From the NCBI RefSeq assembly GCF_023631325.1, contig NZ_JALQDG010000021.1, positions 248,001-312,000 of the forward strand: a stretch of DNA of 64,000 nt, written 5' to 3'. The notes under the pieces are model-generated. The model had not been told where the DNA came from. It made no database searches and was given only the letters and a program-made list of their open reading frames with translations. Position numbers and translations under genes: made by a program. Shown here one piece after another: positions 25,384 to 34,451 of this stretch. Each line of letters begins with the position of its first letter. Position 1 is the first letter of the stretch. The stretch comes from Caballeronia sp. INDeC2 (GTDB lineage Bacteria > Pseudomonadota > Gammaproteobacteria > Burkholderiales > Burkholderiaceae).

Positions 25384-27150
25384 ATGAATGATTCGGAAGC
25401 CATTAGTTCACTCGTGAAGGTGCTGTCTAAGTTCAAACCGGGAGCACCGCTGAAACACTATATCAGCCACGCACGCTTCCCATTGTTCAAGAACATAGAA
25501 CCGCACACGCGCATCGACTTTCCATTTCCATTCACCGCATTGGTCGGAGCAAACGGTGGCGGCAAAAGCTCCGTACTCCACGCTTTGTGGGGCATGCCGC
25601 TGCGATATTCGACGAATAAATTCTGGTTCGCGACAGAGCTCGACCCTATCGCAGGTGACCGGAAGGAACCGCAGCGCTACATTTACGGACACTGGAATGA
25701 AAGCTTCGGCGGGATCGTCGAAACGCGTAAAGCGCGCATAGGACGCAAGCAGGATTACTGGGAGCCCTATCGCGCAAGCGTAGCTGATGGAATGGATCCG
25801 GTTCCGGCAAAAGCATATGAAGGAAAATCAAAGGATCGGTGGAATCCTGTCCAGCGCACCAACGTTTACATCAATTTCAAAGCTACATTTGGCTCGTTCG
25901 ATCGCTATTTCTATTTTGACGACGGACAAAAGAGCGACGAAAAGCGGCAGGCAATGCTCCGGGAGGCCCGGCGGCTCAAAACCATCGTTTCGCAAAATCG
26001 ACAAAGCTACACGATGGGCTACCAGCGAGTATTCGAGAACCGGCTGTTGACGCAGGAGGAGTTATCGTGGGTGTGTCGGATTCTGGGACGCGATTATTTG
26101 TCAGCTCGTATCGTGCGCCATTCGCTCTATCCCGGCAATCGCGGCGAGGATCTTAGTGTAGTGTTCGAACGCGGACGACAGTATTCTGAGGCGTTCGCCG
26201 GTAGCGGTGAAGTTGCTGCGGTCAGTGCTGTCACTCAGGTATTAATGGCGCCGGAGTATTCACTCATTTTGCTTGATGAACCTGAAACATCTCTTCACCC
26301 CGGTGCTCAGCGGGCGCTTCTGCGGTTTTTACTTGAACAAATCAAGCTCAAGAAACACCAAATCGTCGTCGCAACACATTCCCCGGAATTTCTGGAAGGG
26401 TTACCGCCTGTAGCTATCAAGGTTTTTGAAGACAATGGCAACGGGCAGGCCCGCGTACTCGGTAGTTGTTCGCCATACGTGGCTCTGAACCGCCTTGGCA
26501 AGTTGCCGCCGGCGAAGAAGCGCATCCTAGTCGAGGATAACCTCGCACAGCTCCTTGTGAAGAGGGCAATGGCCGAGTTAGACGCAGGCGAGGCCCAAGC
26601 ATTGGAGGTAATCGTGGCGCCCGGCGGCGCCGCTGCACTCGTAGGCCACCACATACCCGCCGCGATGACGTCGGGCGACGACGTATTCGTCATGCTTGAC
26701 GGCGATCAGCGCAAGGTCGACGCGTTCACGGACCCCTTGCATATTCCGCTGGCGAAATATGCATCCTTGAGAGAACTGCTGGTCAAGGAGTCGGGATACG
26801 AACCAAAGTTTCTCGTCGCCGGCGGCAACGACCAGCAAGGGCACGACGCGGCTAAAGCTCAATGCTATCTTGACTTCCTAAACTGGGTGCGGAGTCGACT
26901 TTCGTACCTACCGAAACTTTGCCCCGAGCAGGTACTACTTCACGCCCTGTACCCCGATGCACAGGAAGCTACAACCAGCGGCCAAGCGAAAGCTGAGCTA
27001 CGCAAGAAGCTCATCGGTGATGCAGAGGTATCGGATGCCGCAGTGGCAGGCATCGAAGAACTGGCGGTCGCAAAGCTGGCGAAGGATAATGCAGACTTGA
27101 TCCAAGTGCGGGACCAATTAAAGCAATGGCTACACGGCCTAGCGGCGTGA
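25384..27150 (+). CDS. OLD-family ATPase with TOPRIM-like nuclease domain
   Basis: A 588-aa protein with ABC-type ATPase halves followed by a TOPRIM-like domain, the architecture of OLD nucleases and of GajA in Gabija. Walker A is GANGGGKSS (55-63). An ABC signature-like GSGEVAAVSAV precedes Walker B LILLDEPETSLHPG (about 293-306). The His switch is THSPEF. In the C-terminal domain ILVEDN (about 383-388) and MLDGDQR (about 436-442) supply the TOPRIM Glu and DxD. It would nick or cut DNA under nucleotide control. It is the first gene of a defence-type cluster and stands 47 bases ahead of the methyltransferase gene. Confidence 0.82.
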   Translation: MNDSEAISSLVKVLSKFKPGAPLKHYISHARFPLFKNIEPHTRIDFPFPFTALVGANGGGKSSVLHALWGMPLRYSTNKFWFATELDPIAGDRKEPQRYIYGHWNESFGGIVETRKARIGRKQDYWEPYRASVADGMDPVPAKAYEGKSKDRWNPVQRTNVYINFKATFGSFDRYFYFDDGQKSDEKRQAMLREARRLKTIVSQNRQSYTMGYQRVFENRLLTQEELSWVCRILGRDYLSARIVRHSLYPGNRGEDLSVVFERGRQYSEAFAGSGEVAAVSAVTQVLMAPEYSLILLDEPETSLHPGAQRALLRFLLEQIKLKKHQIVVATHSPEFLEGLPPVAIKVFEDNGNGQARVLGSCSPYVALNRLGKLPPAKKRILVEDNLAQLLVKRAMAELDAGEAQALEVIVAPGGAAALVGHHIPAAMTSGDDVFVMLDGDQRKVDAFTDPLHIPLAKYASLRELLVKESGYEPKFLVAGGNDQQGHDAAKAQCYLDFLNWVRSRLSYLPKLCPEQVLLHALYPDAQEATTSGQAKAELRKKLIGDAEVSDAAVAGIEELAVAKLAKDNADLIQVRDQLKQWLHGLAA

Positions 27151-27197
27151 AGGTTCGCAGGCCCCACATCGGACTGTTCTCCGGTTAATTTTATAAA

Positions 27198-28304
27198 ATG
27201 GCTTCTAGAACGACATCTCCGCAAAAGCACCGCCCTAGTGCTATAGACCTGTTTAGCGGGTGCGGCGGGTTGAGTACCGGCCTAGAGCAGGCTGGATTTC
27301 GCGTCTGCGCGGCCGTTGAGATCGATGATAAGGCGCAACGGACCTACAAGCTAAACCATCCAGGCGTCAAGCTGTATGGCAGCGACATTCGGAAGCTGAG
27401 TGTTCGCAAAGTCATGCGAGATTTGAGTCTTTCCGCCGGCGAGCTAGACTTGCTTGCAGGATGCCCTCCATGTCAAGGATTCTCGAGGCTGAGGACGCTT
27501 AATCAGGCCGACTCTGTCGACGACCCTCGGAACAATCTAGTACGCGACTTTCTTCGGTTTGTACGCGTCCTGCGTCCGAAAACAGTAATGCTCGAAAACG
27601 TACCTGCACTGGAGAATGACGAACGCTTCACCTCGCTTTGCGAGGCCTTGAAAGCGATGAAATACAAGCTCGTCGTTCACGTGCTGAACGCTGCCGACTA
27701 TTCGGTTGCTCAGAGACGCAAGCGTCTCATCTTGCTTGCGTCGAAAGTACACCTCCCGGCTATCGCCCCGAAATCGGAGCAGCGCAAAACAGTGGGGGAT
27801 GTCATCCGGCACCTGGAAGCCCCGTCAGTGACCCGCGACGCGTTGCACGCGGTCCCAGAAAAGCGCTCGAAACAGGTCATGGAGCTAATCCGGCTGATTC
27901 CGCGCGATGGCGGAAGCCGTACCGACTTGCCTGCCGAACGGCAACTCGAGTGCCACAAACGTAGTGACGGCTTCCGCGACGTGTATGGTCGCATGGCATG
28001 GAACGATTTAGCTCCCACGATTACCAGTGGATGCATCAACCCGTCGAAGGGCCGATTCCTGCATCCCATGCAGGACCGCACCATCACGCTCAGGGAAGCG
28101 GCATTGTTGCAAGGCTTTCCGCCGAAGTACAAATTCGACGTATCACACGGGAAAGAGGCAATAGCCTTGATGATCGGCAACGCGCTGCCACCGCCCTTTA
28201 TCGAGGCTCAGGCTCGTGCGTTGCGCGACGGCATTTTGACGGGGAAACGCGATGAAAAAAATTTCAACCGTGGACGAGCTTCGCGCCGAGGGACTGACTG
28301 CTGA
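27198..28304 (+). CDS. DNA (cytosine-5-)-methyltransferase
   Basis: A 368-aa C5-cytosine methyltransferase. Motif I is DLFSGCGGLSTGLEQAGF, motif IV the catalytic GCPPCQGFS, motif VI MLENVPAL, motif VIII AQRRKRLIL, and motifs IX-X REAALLQGFPPKYKF and MIGNALPPP. The target-recognition stretch between VIII and IX is short, about 110 residues, as in Dcm-like enzymes. It would mark a specific site as self. Its end overlaps the helicase gene by 53 bases. A Vsr gene two positions downstream fits, because Vsr repairs T:G mismatches from deaminated 5-methylcytosine. Confidence 0.93.
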   Translation: MASRTTSPQKHRPSAIDLFSGCGGLSTGLEQAGFRVCAAVEIDDKAQRTYKLNHPGVKLYGSDIRKLSVRKVMRDLSLSAGELDLLAGCPPCQGFSRLRTLNQADSVDDPRNNLVRDFLRFVRVLRPKTVMLENVPALENDERFTSLCEALKAMKYKLVVHVLNAADYSVAQRRKRLILLASKVHLPAIAPKSEQRKTVGDVIRHLEAPSVTRDALHAVPEKRSKQVMELIRLIPRDGGSRTDLPAERQLECHKRSDGFRDVYGRMAWNDLAPTITSGCINPSKGRFLHPMQDRTITLREAALLQGFPPKYKFDVSHGKEAIALMIGNALPPPFIEAQARALRDGILTGKRDEKNFNRGRASRRGTDC

Positions 28305-31155
28305 ACAGGCAGCAGCCGCGGCAGATACATCAGCGACCGTTCTGTGCATAGCTTGTGCGGGTTCCGGTAAGTCGCAAACCCTCGCCTATCGGATTGCACG
28401 TCTGATATCCGAAGGGACGCCAGCCACTTCGATCGTGGCGATAACCTTCACCGAAAAAGCCGCTGATTCGATCAAGCGTCGCGTAGCCAAAGTTCTGGTC
28501 AGATGCGGCCTCAGCGCGAACCTGATCGGTCAGATGTACATCGGCACTATCCACGCATTTTGTCAGAATGTGCTGGGTGACTCGGACGCCATTTTCCGTC
28601 AGTACGATGTACTCGATGACAACCGCTTCACGCTGTATTTGATGTCCAGATATCCCGAACTGGGAATCAATACACTCAAACCGCGGTTTAAGGACCGATA
28701 CTTTGAGACTCTGTCACAGGTCCAGCACGCGTGGAACGTATTCCGGGATGAGGGGCTATCCATAGATGAAATCGAGACGCACGATCCGGAGGTTGGCCTT
28801 GTACTAAGAGAGATCGGGCAACGCTTAATACGCGACCAATTCCTTGACTTCTCATCGATGGTCCGCGAGACCGCCGAACGGGCCAAAAGCAATGTCAACG
28901 TTCGAGCACGTCTCGGTCGTATTCGGCATTTACTAGTTGACGAATATCAGGACGTGTCCGGCTCTCAGGAGGAGCTAATTGCGACGATTCACGAATTAGG
29001 GGCTAATCTCTTCGTGGTGGGCGATGACGACCAGTCGATTTACGGATTCCGCGGCGCTCACGTTTCGAATATCCTTAATTTCGTTACTAGGTACAAGGGC
29101 GTGAGCGAACACGTCCTCGCCACGAACTTTCGAAGCACCCGCGCTATTGTGGCCGCGACCAACGCGTTCGTCGCATCGCAATTGGGTCCTCAGCGGCTCT
29201 ATAAGCAACCGCGTGAACATGTCGATCTCACTCCGCGACATCTCGCCGTGCATCATTTTGCGACTCGCCCTGAAGAAGCCGAATGGGTGGCACAACGTAT
29301 TAAACATCTGCTGGGAACAGAATACGTCCAATCGGATGGGACGGTCCGAGGTCTCACGCCGGGTGACTTCGCCATCCTTATGCGTTCAACAAAGACGCCA
29401 GAGCAGGACGACAATCCGCGACATCACGCGTTCACACGTGAACTAGATGCGCTTAACATACGTTACACGTTAAACGCCGGCGGTTCGGTTTTTGATCGGC
29501 CGTGCGTAGCTGCACTGCGAGAAACATTTATCGCGCTCGAGAATGGGCCAATCTCTCGACCCGACGCTACTCGCCTGATCGACGATCACATCAGGCCAGC
29601 ATACCCTCGTGTTAGCCCAACAAAAACATACGCCGTGCTCGCGGACTGGGGACGGCGGATACATGCGCCGCTAGGCGCAGCCCGGCAGCGACTGTTTCCG
29701 CAGCAGCTACTGAATGACCTTTTGGACGCATTCGACGTGGCACATAGCTCGCTCCCAGACGAAGTGATGCGTGAGATCGGCCTTTTCAGCCGGATGCTGC
29801 AAGACGTCGAAAGTGTATATCTGAGCATCGACTCGAGCGGTCGATTCACATCTGTCGTGCGGTTCCTGCAGCAAGTCGCCGAGGAAGGCTATAACATCAG
29901 TACAGAGGACGTAGTATCACGGCCCGACGCAGTTACCGTCTCTACGGTGCATCAGGTGAAAGGACTAGAATTCCCGGTCGTGTTTGTCGTCGATGTCGTC
30001 CCAGGGCGATTTCCGGGCAAGCGTTCAAATTACAGCGGACTGCTACCGGCAGATCTTCTCGCGAGCGCAATCGCACGCGGCGCGTACTCCAACACACGCG
30101 AAGCCGAAGCACGACTGTTTTACACGGCCCTCACGCGCGCGGAACGCTACCTGTACGTTACTGGCGCCGCGTCTCTTCCGAACGGGAAGCGCACTAACCG
30201 CCAGTCGGAGTTCGCCGCAGCGCTGCAAGATGTCGAGCTGATCGTTGATCCGCTGCAAACGCCTCCTGAATTAAGTCGGGCCGCGCCGCGGCAGAGAGAA
30301 GACGAGTCGACGTTGCCCACGTCGTTTAGCGACATCAAATATTACCTGCATTGCCCCATGGACTATCGGTTCCGCAAGGGCTTCGGGTTTAGCCCACCTG
30401 TCCCGGAACTGTTCGGGTACGGCCGCGTAGTTCACGTCGCCATCGAGAAACTGCACGAGCATTTCTCAGGGGCCGCTCCCACGCCAGCGGAAGCGAGCCA
30501 GATCGCCGCCGATCATTTCCACCTGAAGCATGTTGCGCGGAGTCGCGATCCCGAAAACCGTCCAGGCGCTTACGAGCAAGCGATGAACAAGGCACAGGAA
30601 ATCGCAGCGGACTATGTTACGAGATTTGCCTCGGACTTTGCTCAACAAAAACAGGTTGAAGTGCGTTTCGAGATTCCAGCACAGGGATGCCTCATCACAG
30701 GCTCCATCGATCTACTCATGCGTTACAACACGAAAGGCGATATCGTTGAAGCTCACGTCGTAGATTTTAAAACGATGCAAGGCGGAGACGACCCATCTAA
30801 GAATATGCAGCTAGACTGGCGTGAACTTTCGCTTCAGGTGCAGTTGTACGCTAAGGCGGCGCGCGAAGTCTTCAATGAAAATGCGGCTACGGGATCGATC
30901 CATCTGCTGAAGGACAACAAACGAGTTGACGTACCGATCGATGATGCCGCAATACAAGCCGCGGTTGCGAACATCGAGTGGGCTGTTCGGGGCATTTTGG
31001 CGAAGGACTATCCAAGTAGGCCGAGCAAAGAAAAATGCGCAAACTGCGACTTCAACCGACTGTGCCCTAAAACGCCTCAGCAATTTCGCGCCGATGCCGG
31101 TGTCCCGCCCCCCATCATGACGCCGCTCGGCCCCATGAGTGCGTCGGCACTGTGA
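28252..31155 (+). CDS. UvrD/Rep-type helicase with Fe-S PD-(D/E)XK nuclease domain
   Basis: A 967-aa fusion. The helicase (about 1-660) has Walker A CAGSGKSQTLAYR, Walker B LLVDEYQDVSGSQEE, motif III VVGDDDQSIYGFRGA, STVHQVKGLEFPVVFVVD and motif VI YTALTRAERYLYV. The C-terminal part (about 690-945) is a RecB/AddB/Cas4-like nuclease, with VVDFKTMQG for the catalytic D-(x)n-K and four Cys for an iron-sulfur cluster: one in YYLHCPMDY near 699, then CANCDFNRLC near 928. It would unwind and degrade DNA. It is about twice the length of Gabija GajB. The ATG lies inside the methyltransferase gene and follows GGGGAAA. Confidence 0.88.
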   Translation: MKKISTVDELRAEGLTAEQAAAAADTSATVLCIACAGSGKSQTLAYRIARLISEGTPATSIVAITFTEKAADSIKRRVAKVLVRCGLSANLIGQMYIGTIHAFCQNVLGDSDAIFRQYDVLDDNRFTLYLMSRYPELGINTLKPRFKDRYFETLSQVQHAWNVFRDEGLSIDEIETHDPEVGLVLREIGQRLIRDQFLDFSSMVRETAERAKSNVNVRARLGRIRHLLVDEYQDVSGSQEELIATIHELGANLFVVGDDDQSIYGFRGAHVSNILNFVTRYKGVSEHVLATNFRSTRAIVAATNAFVASQLGPQRLYKQPREHVDLTPRHLAVHHFATRPEEAEWVAQRIKHLLGTEYVQSDGTVRGLTPGDFAILMRSTKTPEQDDNPRHHAFTRELDALNIRYTLNAGGSVFDRPCVAALRETFIALENGPISRPDATRLIDDHIRPAYPRVSPTKTYAVLADWGRRIHAPLGAARQRLFPQQLLNDLLDAFDVAHSSLPDEVMREIGLFSRMLQDVESVYLSIDSSGRFTSVVRFLQQVAEEGYNISTEDVVSRPDAVTVSTVHQVKGLEFPVVFVVDVVPGRFPGKRSNYSGLLPADLLASAIARGAYSNTREAEARLFYTALTRAERYLYVTGAASLPNGKRTNRQSEFAAALQDVELIVDPLQTPPELSRAAPRQREDESTLPTSFSDIKYYLHCPMDYRFRKGFGFSPPVPELFGYGRVVHVAIEKLHEHFSGAAPTPAEASQIAADHFHLKHVARSRDPENRPGAYEQAMNKAQEIAADYVTRFASDFAQQKQVEVRFEIPAQGCLITGSIDLLMRYNTKGDIVEAHVVDFKTMQGGDDPSKNMQLDWRELSLQVQLYAKAAREVFNENAATGSIHLLKDNKRVDVPIDDAAIQAAVANIEWAVRGILAKDYPSRPSKEKCANCDFNRLCPKTPQQFRADAGVPPPIMTPLGPMSASAL

Positions 31156-31179
31156 AAGGACTGTTGGATCGGTGCAGCA

Positions 31180-31608
31180 ATGACGGACAACGTAACGCAG
31201 TCGACACGAAGCCGCATGATGGCGGCTGTGCGCAATCGCGACACCGCTCCGGAGCGTCGCGTCAGAGTGATGCTCCACGCGGCAGGTCTACGTTTCCGAC
31301 TGCACGACCGGTCGTTGCCAGGCACTCCCGACATAGTGCTGAGAAAGCATGCCACCATAATCATGGTAAACGGATGCTTTTGGCACGGCCATCATTGCCC
31401 CAGAGGTAAGTTGCCAACGACGCGCATCGACTTCTGGCTGAAGAAACAAACGCTTAATCGTCGCCGGGACGCGGAAGCGATTCGTCGACTCAGGGCATTA
31501 GGTTGGCGAGTTCTAGTGATATGGGAGTGTAAAACCCGGGAAAAGACGGAGCTTGCTCGAACCTTAGCAAAAGCGTTTCCACAGATACAACAAATCGAGT
31601 TGAATTGA
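31180..31608 (+). CDS. vsr: Very short patch repair endonuclease Vsr
   Basis: A 142-aa Vsr-family nuclease that nicks beside T:G mismatches formed by deamination of 5-methylcytosine. The key blocks are STRSRMMAAVRNRDTAPE, LPGTPDIVLRKH (catalytic Asp), IMVNGCFWHGHHCP with the zinc and active-site residues, and LGWRVLVIWECKTREK at the C-terminus. The length is typical. It starts 24 bases after the helicase stop. It would maintain the sites of the cluster's own methyltransferase, though Vsr-like proteins have also been recruited as restriction nucleases in some systems. Confidence 0.93.
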   Translation: MTDNVTQSTRSRMMAAVRNRDTAPERRVRVMLHAAGLRFRLHDRSLPGTPDIVLRKHATIIMVNGCFWHGHHCPRGKLPTTRIDFWLKKQTLNRRRDAEAIRRLRALGWRVLVIWECKTREKTELARTLAKAFPQIQQIELN

Positions 31609-31751
31609 CACAATAACGACTGCAATTGGTGCTCCAACCCCTATCCCTGAGCGGCATCCAGAACACAGAATATCTAGACGTCAGTGACACTGCAGTTATT
31701 CGACTACGACTTCACAATACTAGAAGCGTGTAACGCTGAAATGGACGGCAC

Positions 31752-32567
31752 ATGCAACTGAAAAAAGTACAGGATATTTTCACCCTTTCAACCGGCCAGC
31801 TCATCTCGAAAAGAAATCTCTTCGATCTTATACAGTATTCGAAAGTCGAGGGATCGGATTATTGGTCAGGCCCCGAATTTATCGTGGGGAATACACCCCA
31901 GCAGGGAATAAATTGGATTGGGCGACCACCATCACTTCATGCAATAATTATCAAGGCACGCCCGGGTTCATACGCTGATGATGGATGGTCTAATGAAGAC
32001 AAGATGGTGTACCACTATTCCTTTAAAGCGCAAAATGGCAACATCAACCCCGCAGAAAAAGCCAACGCCGTTCTAATCCAGCAACCAGAATATCTTTATC
32101 CAATCTTTTTATTTACCGAAAATACGAATAACTGGTGCTTTGAGGGATCATTCTACGTCTCCGATCTCGAAGAGAAATTTGTCATTCTTCAGCGTGGAAG
32201 CCCTTCGGTAGAAATTAACGATATCCCCGGTGAAACCAAGTATTCGGTGGGTGGACGAAAGTATGTAACCCATTTGCTTGCCGAAAGAAATAAAGGCGTT
32301 GTAGATGCCCTAAAATCGTCTGAGCCGTGGGTTTGCGACATATGCCGCGCGGACTTCGAATCTAAATACGGGGTTAAGTATATAGAAGCTCACCACAAAA
32401 TTCCCATTTCAACGTATGCATCAACATCGAAAGTAAGCACGTCCGATTTCGCCCTTCTCTGCCCGAACTGCCATAGAGCGGTACACATTTATATGAAAAA
32501 AGAAGGGCTCGCTTATTCTCAAATTAAGGCCATTTTGTCAGCTGATCCACACCTCTACCAGTCCTAA
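31752..32567 (+). CDS. HNH endonuclease
   Basis: A 271-aa protein. The N-terminal 170 residues are a separate domain (QDIFTLSTGQLISKRNLFDL, TPQQGINWIG, VEINDIPGETKYSVGG) of unknown role, perhaps sequence or modification recognition. The C-terminal HNH domain reads WVCDICRADFESKYGVKYIEAHHKIPI with a later LLCPNCHRAVH, giving two CxxC zinc pairs and the catalytic His. The gene is visibly A+T-richer than the four before it, so it may have joined the cluster separately. It stands 143 bases behind vsr with a RBS-poor start. Confidence 0.82.
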   Translation: MQLKKVQDIFTLSTGQLISKRNLFDLIQYSKVEGSDYWSGPEFIVGNTPQQGINWIGRPPSLHAIIIKARPGSYADDGWSNEDKMVYHYSFKAQNGNINPAEKANAVLIQQPEYLYPIFLFTENTNNWCFEGSFYVSDLEEKFVILQRGSPSVEINDIPGETKYSVGGRKYVTHLLAERNKGVVDALKSSEPWVCDICRADFESKYGVKYIEAHHKIPISTYASTSKVSTSDFALLCPNCHRAVHIYMKKEGLAYSQIKAILSADPHLYQS

Positions 32568-32953
32568 CGGGGAAACACTCTGAACGTTCTCAGTGTGTCG
32601 AGCACAACACGTCAGTTTGAGGTACATATTTCCCGCGCTCCGTCATCGCCTCGGCAACTTCGTTGACACTTGGGGGACCAGTGAACAAGCCGCCCGGTGC
32701 CCCCTTCTGAGGCCTCCAGCTTGTGATCCCTCAAATGTCAACGTGCGCGTAATCGGATACTTGAGGGCACCAGAATATGCAGCGATTAGGTGCAGCCTCA
32801 GTGCAACGCCCAGTTTTTCCGATACCCTCGAAATTACGGTAAACTACTGACGCTAAACAGGTTTTGGTTTCGCATGTTTACGGTGAAATAGCGCTAATTT
32901 TCAACAACTTACCGCGTCACACGCCGAATCATAATCCGCAGGTACCGCGAGCG
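32568..32953. other. Gene-free stretch with plasmid-type motifs
   Basis: No coding frame is convincing. ttgacacttgggggac (32663-32678) and the inverted relative ccctcaaatgtcaa (32728-32741) match the motif pair seen behind repA at 19148-19161 and 19254-19269, and another partial copy, cttgaggg, lies near 32761. The right part, from about 32870, is A/T-richer. These motifs suggest plasmid replication or partition DNA. Confidence 0.45.
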
Positions 32954-34426
32954 TCAGGCGACGGAATCTTCAAGCACGACATTTCTTGCGGGCTTGCCGG
33001 CTTTTCGCACAACGTCAGCAATGTGACTTGTCAGGCCGATCTCTCCGACCAGCACAATCCCCTCGTTTTCAGAGAGTGTCTCAAGCGCATTCCGCAGGGC
33101 ATTGAGCCCCGTCGAAACGTAGAAGCGGTTCCATACCTGTGCTTCGCCGGGCACTAGCACGCCCTCTGTGCTCTGCGTCGCGCCTCGATGCAGCTGGACA
33201 ATCCAGACCTTCCCGCCATCATGCACCCACTCGAAGCGAACTGGGCCAAGTCGCTCACGGAGATAGTTGAAGGTGTCGAGGACGTCCGCAATGATCGCGT
33301 CCGGCAACCCGTAAACCAACGTCAGTAATTCAATGGCTTGGCGACGGGGTAAGGACGCAACACCAGGCTTTTCTACGCACCGAGGCGTGTCGTCGGGGGC
33401 AAACTCCATAATGCCGCCTTCCAGAACGCCCGAGACGCCTCCATCGCTCACGTCAATGGTTTCATTCACGATGACATGAAAGCCAGCAGCAGAAATTCGC
33501 TTGACGGCTACGGCACGCTCAAAGGCCCTGGTGACCGCGTCGCTCCGAATTTTGAATACGCTCGTTGTTCGGCCGCCCAACGCGTCATACGTGGGGGCAT
33601 CTTTGGGGGCAACTTCAACTTCGCCGAGATCCTCTTTGAGGGCCTGAAGGACCGTGACAGCCCGGGACGACAATGGAACATCTCTTGCGTCCCCGTTTTT
33701 AGTTGCGGGTAGATGTGCCACCCTGCGCTTGAGATCTACGTTGTCCCATTGCAGCGACACAATTTCGCCTCGGCGCATTGCCGTTTCGACAGCCAGCCAG
33801 ATGATGGCGGGCAGCAGCGTCGAGCTGCTGGCCGCAATAACCCGCTCAAGTTCGTCATCCTGAGCGCCGCGCTCTGATCCGGGATCCCCGCCATCTGGCA
33901 AATCCAGTGCAGGCTCATCGCTGCTGGCGATGCGCCGCTTCCGCGCGTTGTTCGGCTGCGGCTTTCTGACCAGTTCGACCGGATTCGATAGACTTTCCAT
34001 GCCCCATTCTTTGCGGGCGACATTGAATACATGCGAAAGAATAGCTAAGCGGCGCAGCACCGTGGCAGGTTTATAGTTCTTCAACCAATGGTCTCGGAGT
34101 TTTGCCACATCGGCGCTCCGAATTGCTGCCAAGGGCCGCTTCGCTAGGTCAATGGCCTTGCACATCTTGAGGACTGACGCTTCCTGAGCAGAGCCCTTTT
34201 TCGCCTGAGACACCTCTTCTTCATACCGCGTCAATGCCTCGTAGAGCGTTGTCGCTTCAGCTTCGCTTCGGCTGACCCACACTCCCCGCGCCATTTCGGA
34301 CTCGATCATGTTCGCCCAAGCTTCCGCCTCTGCCTTCGTATTGAACGTCTTGCTCTGTGCTGGGTAGCCGTGCCGTCGCACCTGCGCGCGCCACTGGTAC
34401 GGACCTCGTTTCGTAATGGCAGCCAT
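32954..34426 (-). CDS. Chimeric tyrosine integrase fused to a PEP-utilizing enzyme fragment
   Basis: A 490-aa frame made of two unrelated parts. Residues 1 to about 305 are a tyrosine recombinase: an N-terminal arm-binding strand region (GPYQWRAQVRRHGYPAQSKTF), a core-binding helical domain, and the start of the catalytic domain with Arg in TAMRRGEIVSLQW (218-221) and Lys in PATKNGDARDVPL. The normal HxLRH box, second His and Tyr never appear. From about 312 the sequence instead resembles the C-terminal part of PEP synthase-like enzymes: GVLEGGIMEFAPDDTP, FEWVHDGGKVWIVQLHRG and the mobile-domain His motif GLTSHIADVVRKAGKPA (His468). A deletion or recombination joined them in frame. Integrase activity is unlikely. 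Confidence 0.75.
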   Translation of the reverse strand: MAAITKRGPYQWRAQVRRHGYPAQSKTFNTKAEAEAWANMIESEMARGVWVSRSEAEATTLYEALTRYEEEVSQAKKGSAQEASVLKMCKAIDLAKRPLAAIRSADVAKLRDHWLKNYKPATVLRRLAILSHVFNVARKEWGMESLSNPVELVRKPQPNNARKRRIASSDEPALDLPDGGDPGSERGAQDDELERVIAASSSTLLPAIIWLAVETAMRRGEIVSLQWDNVDLKRRVAHLPATKNGDARDVPLSSRAVTVLQALKEDLGEVEVAPKDAPTYDALGGRTTSVFKIRSDAVTRAFERAVAVKRISAAGFHVIVNETIDVSDGGVSGVLEGGIMEFAPDDTPRCVEKPGVASLPRRQAIELLTLVYGLPDAIIADVLDTFNYLRERLGPVRFEWVHDGGKVWIVQLHRGATQSTEGVLVPGEAQVWNRFYVSTGLNALRNALETLSENEGIVLVGEIGLTSHIADVVRKAGKPARNVVLEDSVA

Positions 34427-34451
34427 GAGAGAAAAATCATCTTGAGCTCAG

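Noticed and set aside
25384..31155. Plain call of a standard Gabija system
   Set aside because: A methyltransferase gene separates the two candidate partners and the helicase carries an additional Fe-S nuclease, so the standard two-gene definition is not met.
32593..32850. 85-codon frame before the integrase
   Set aside because: It runs through the repeated CCCTCAAATGTCAA-type motifs and has no protein-like features.
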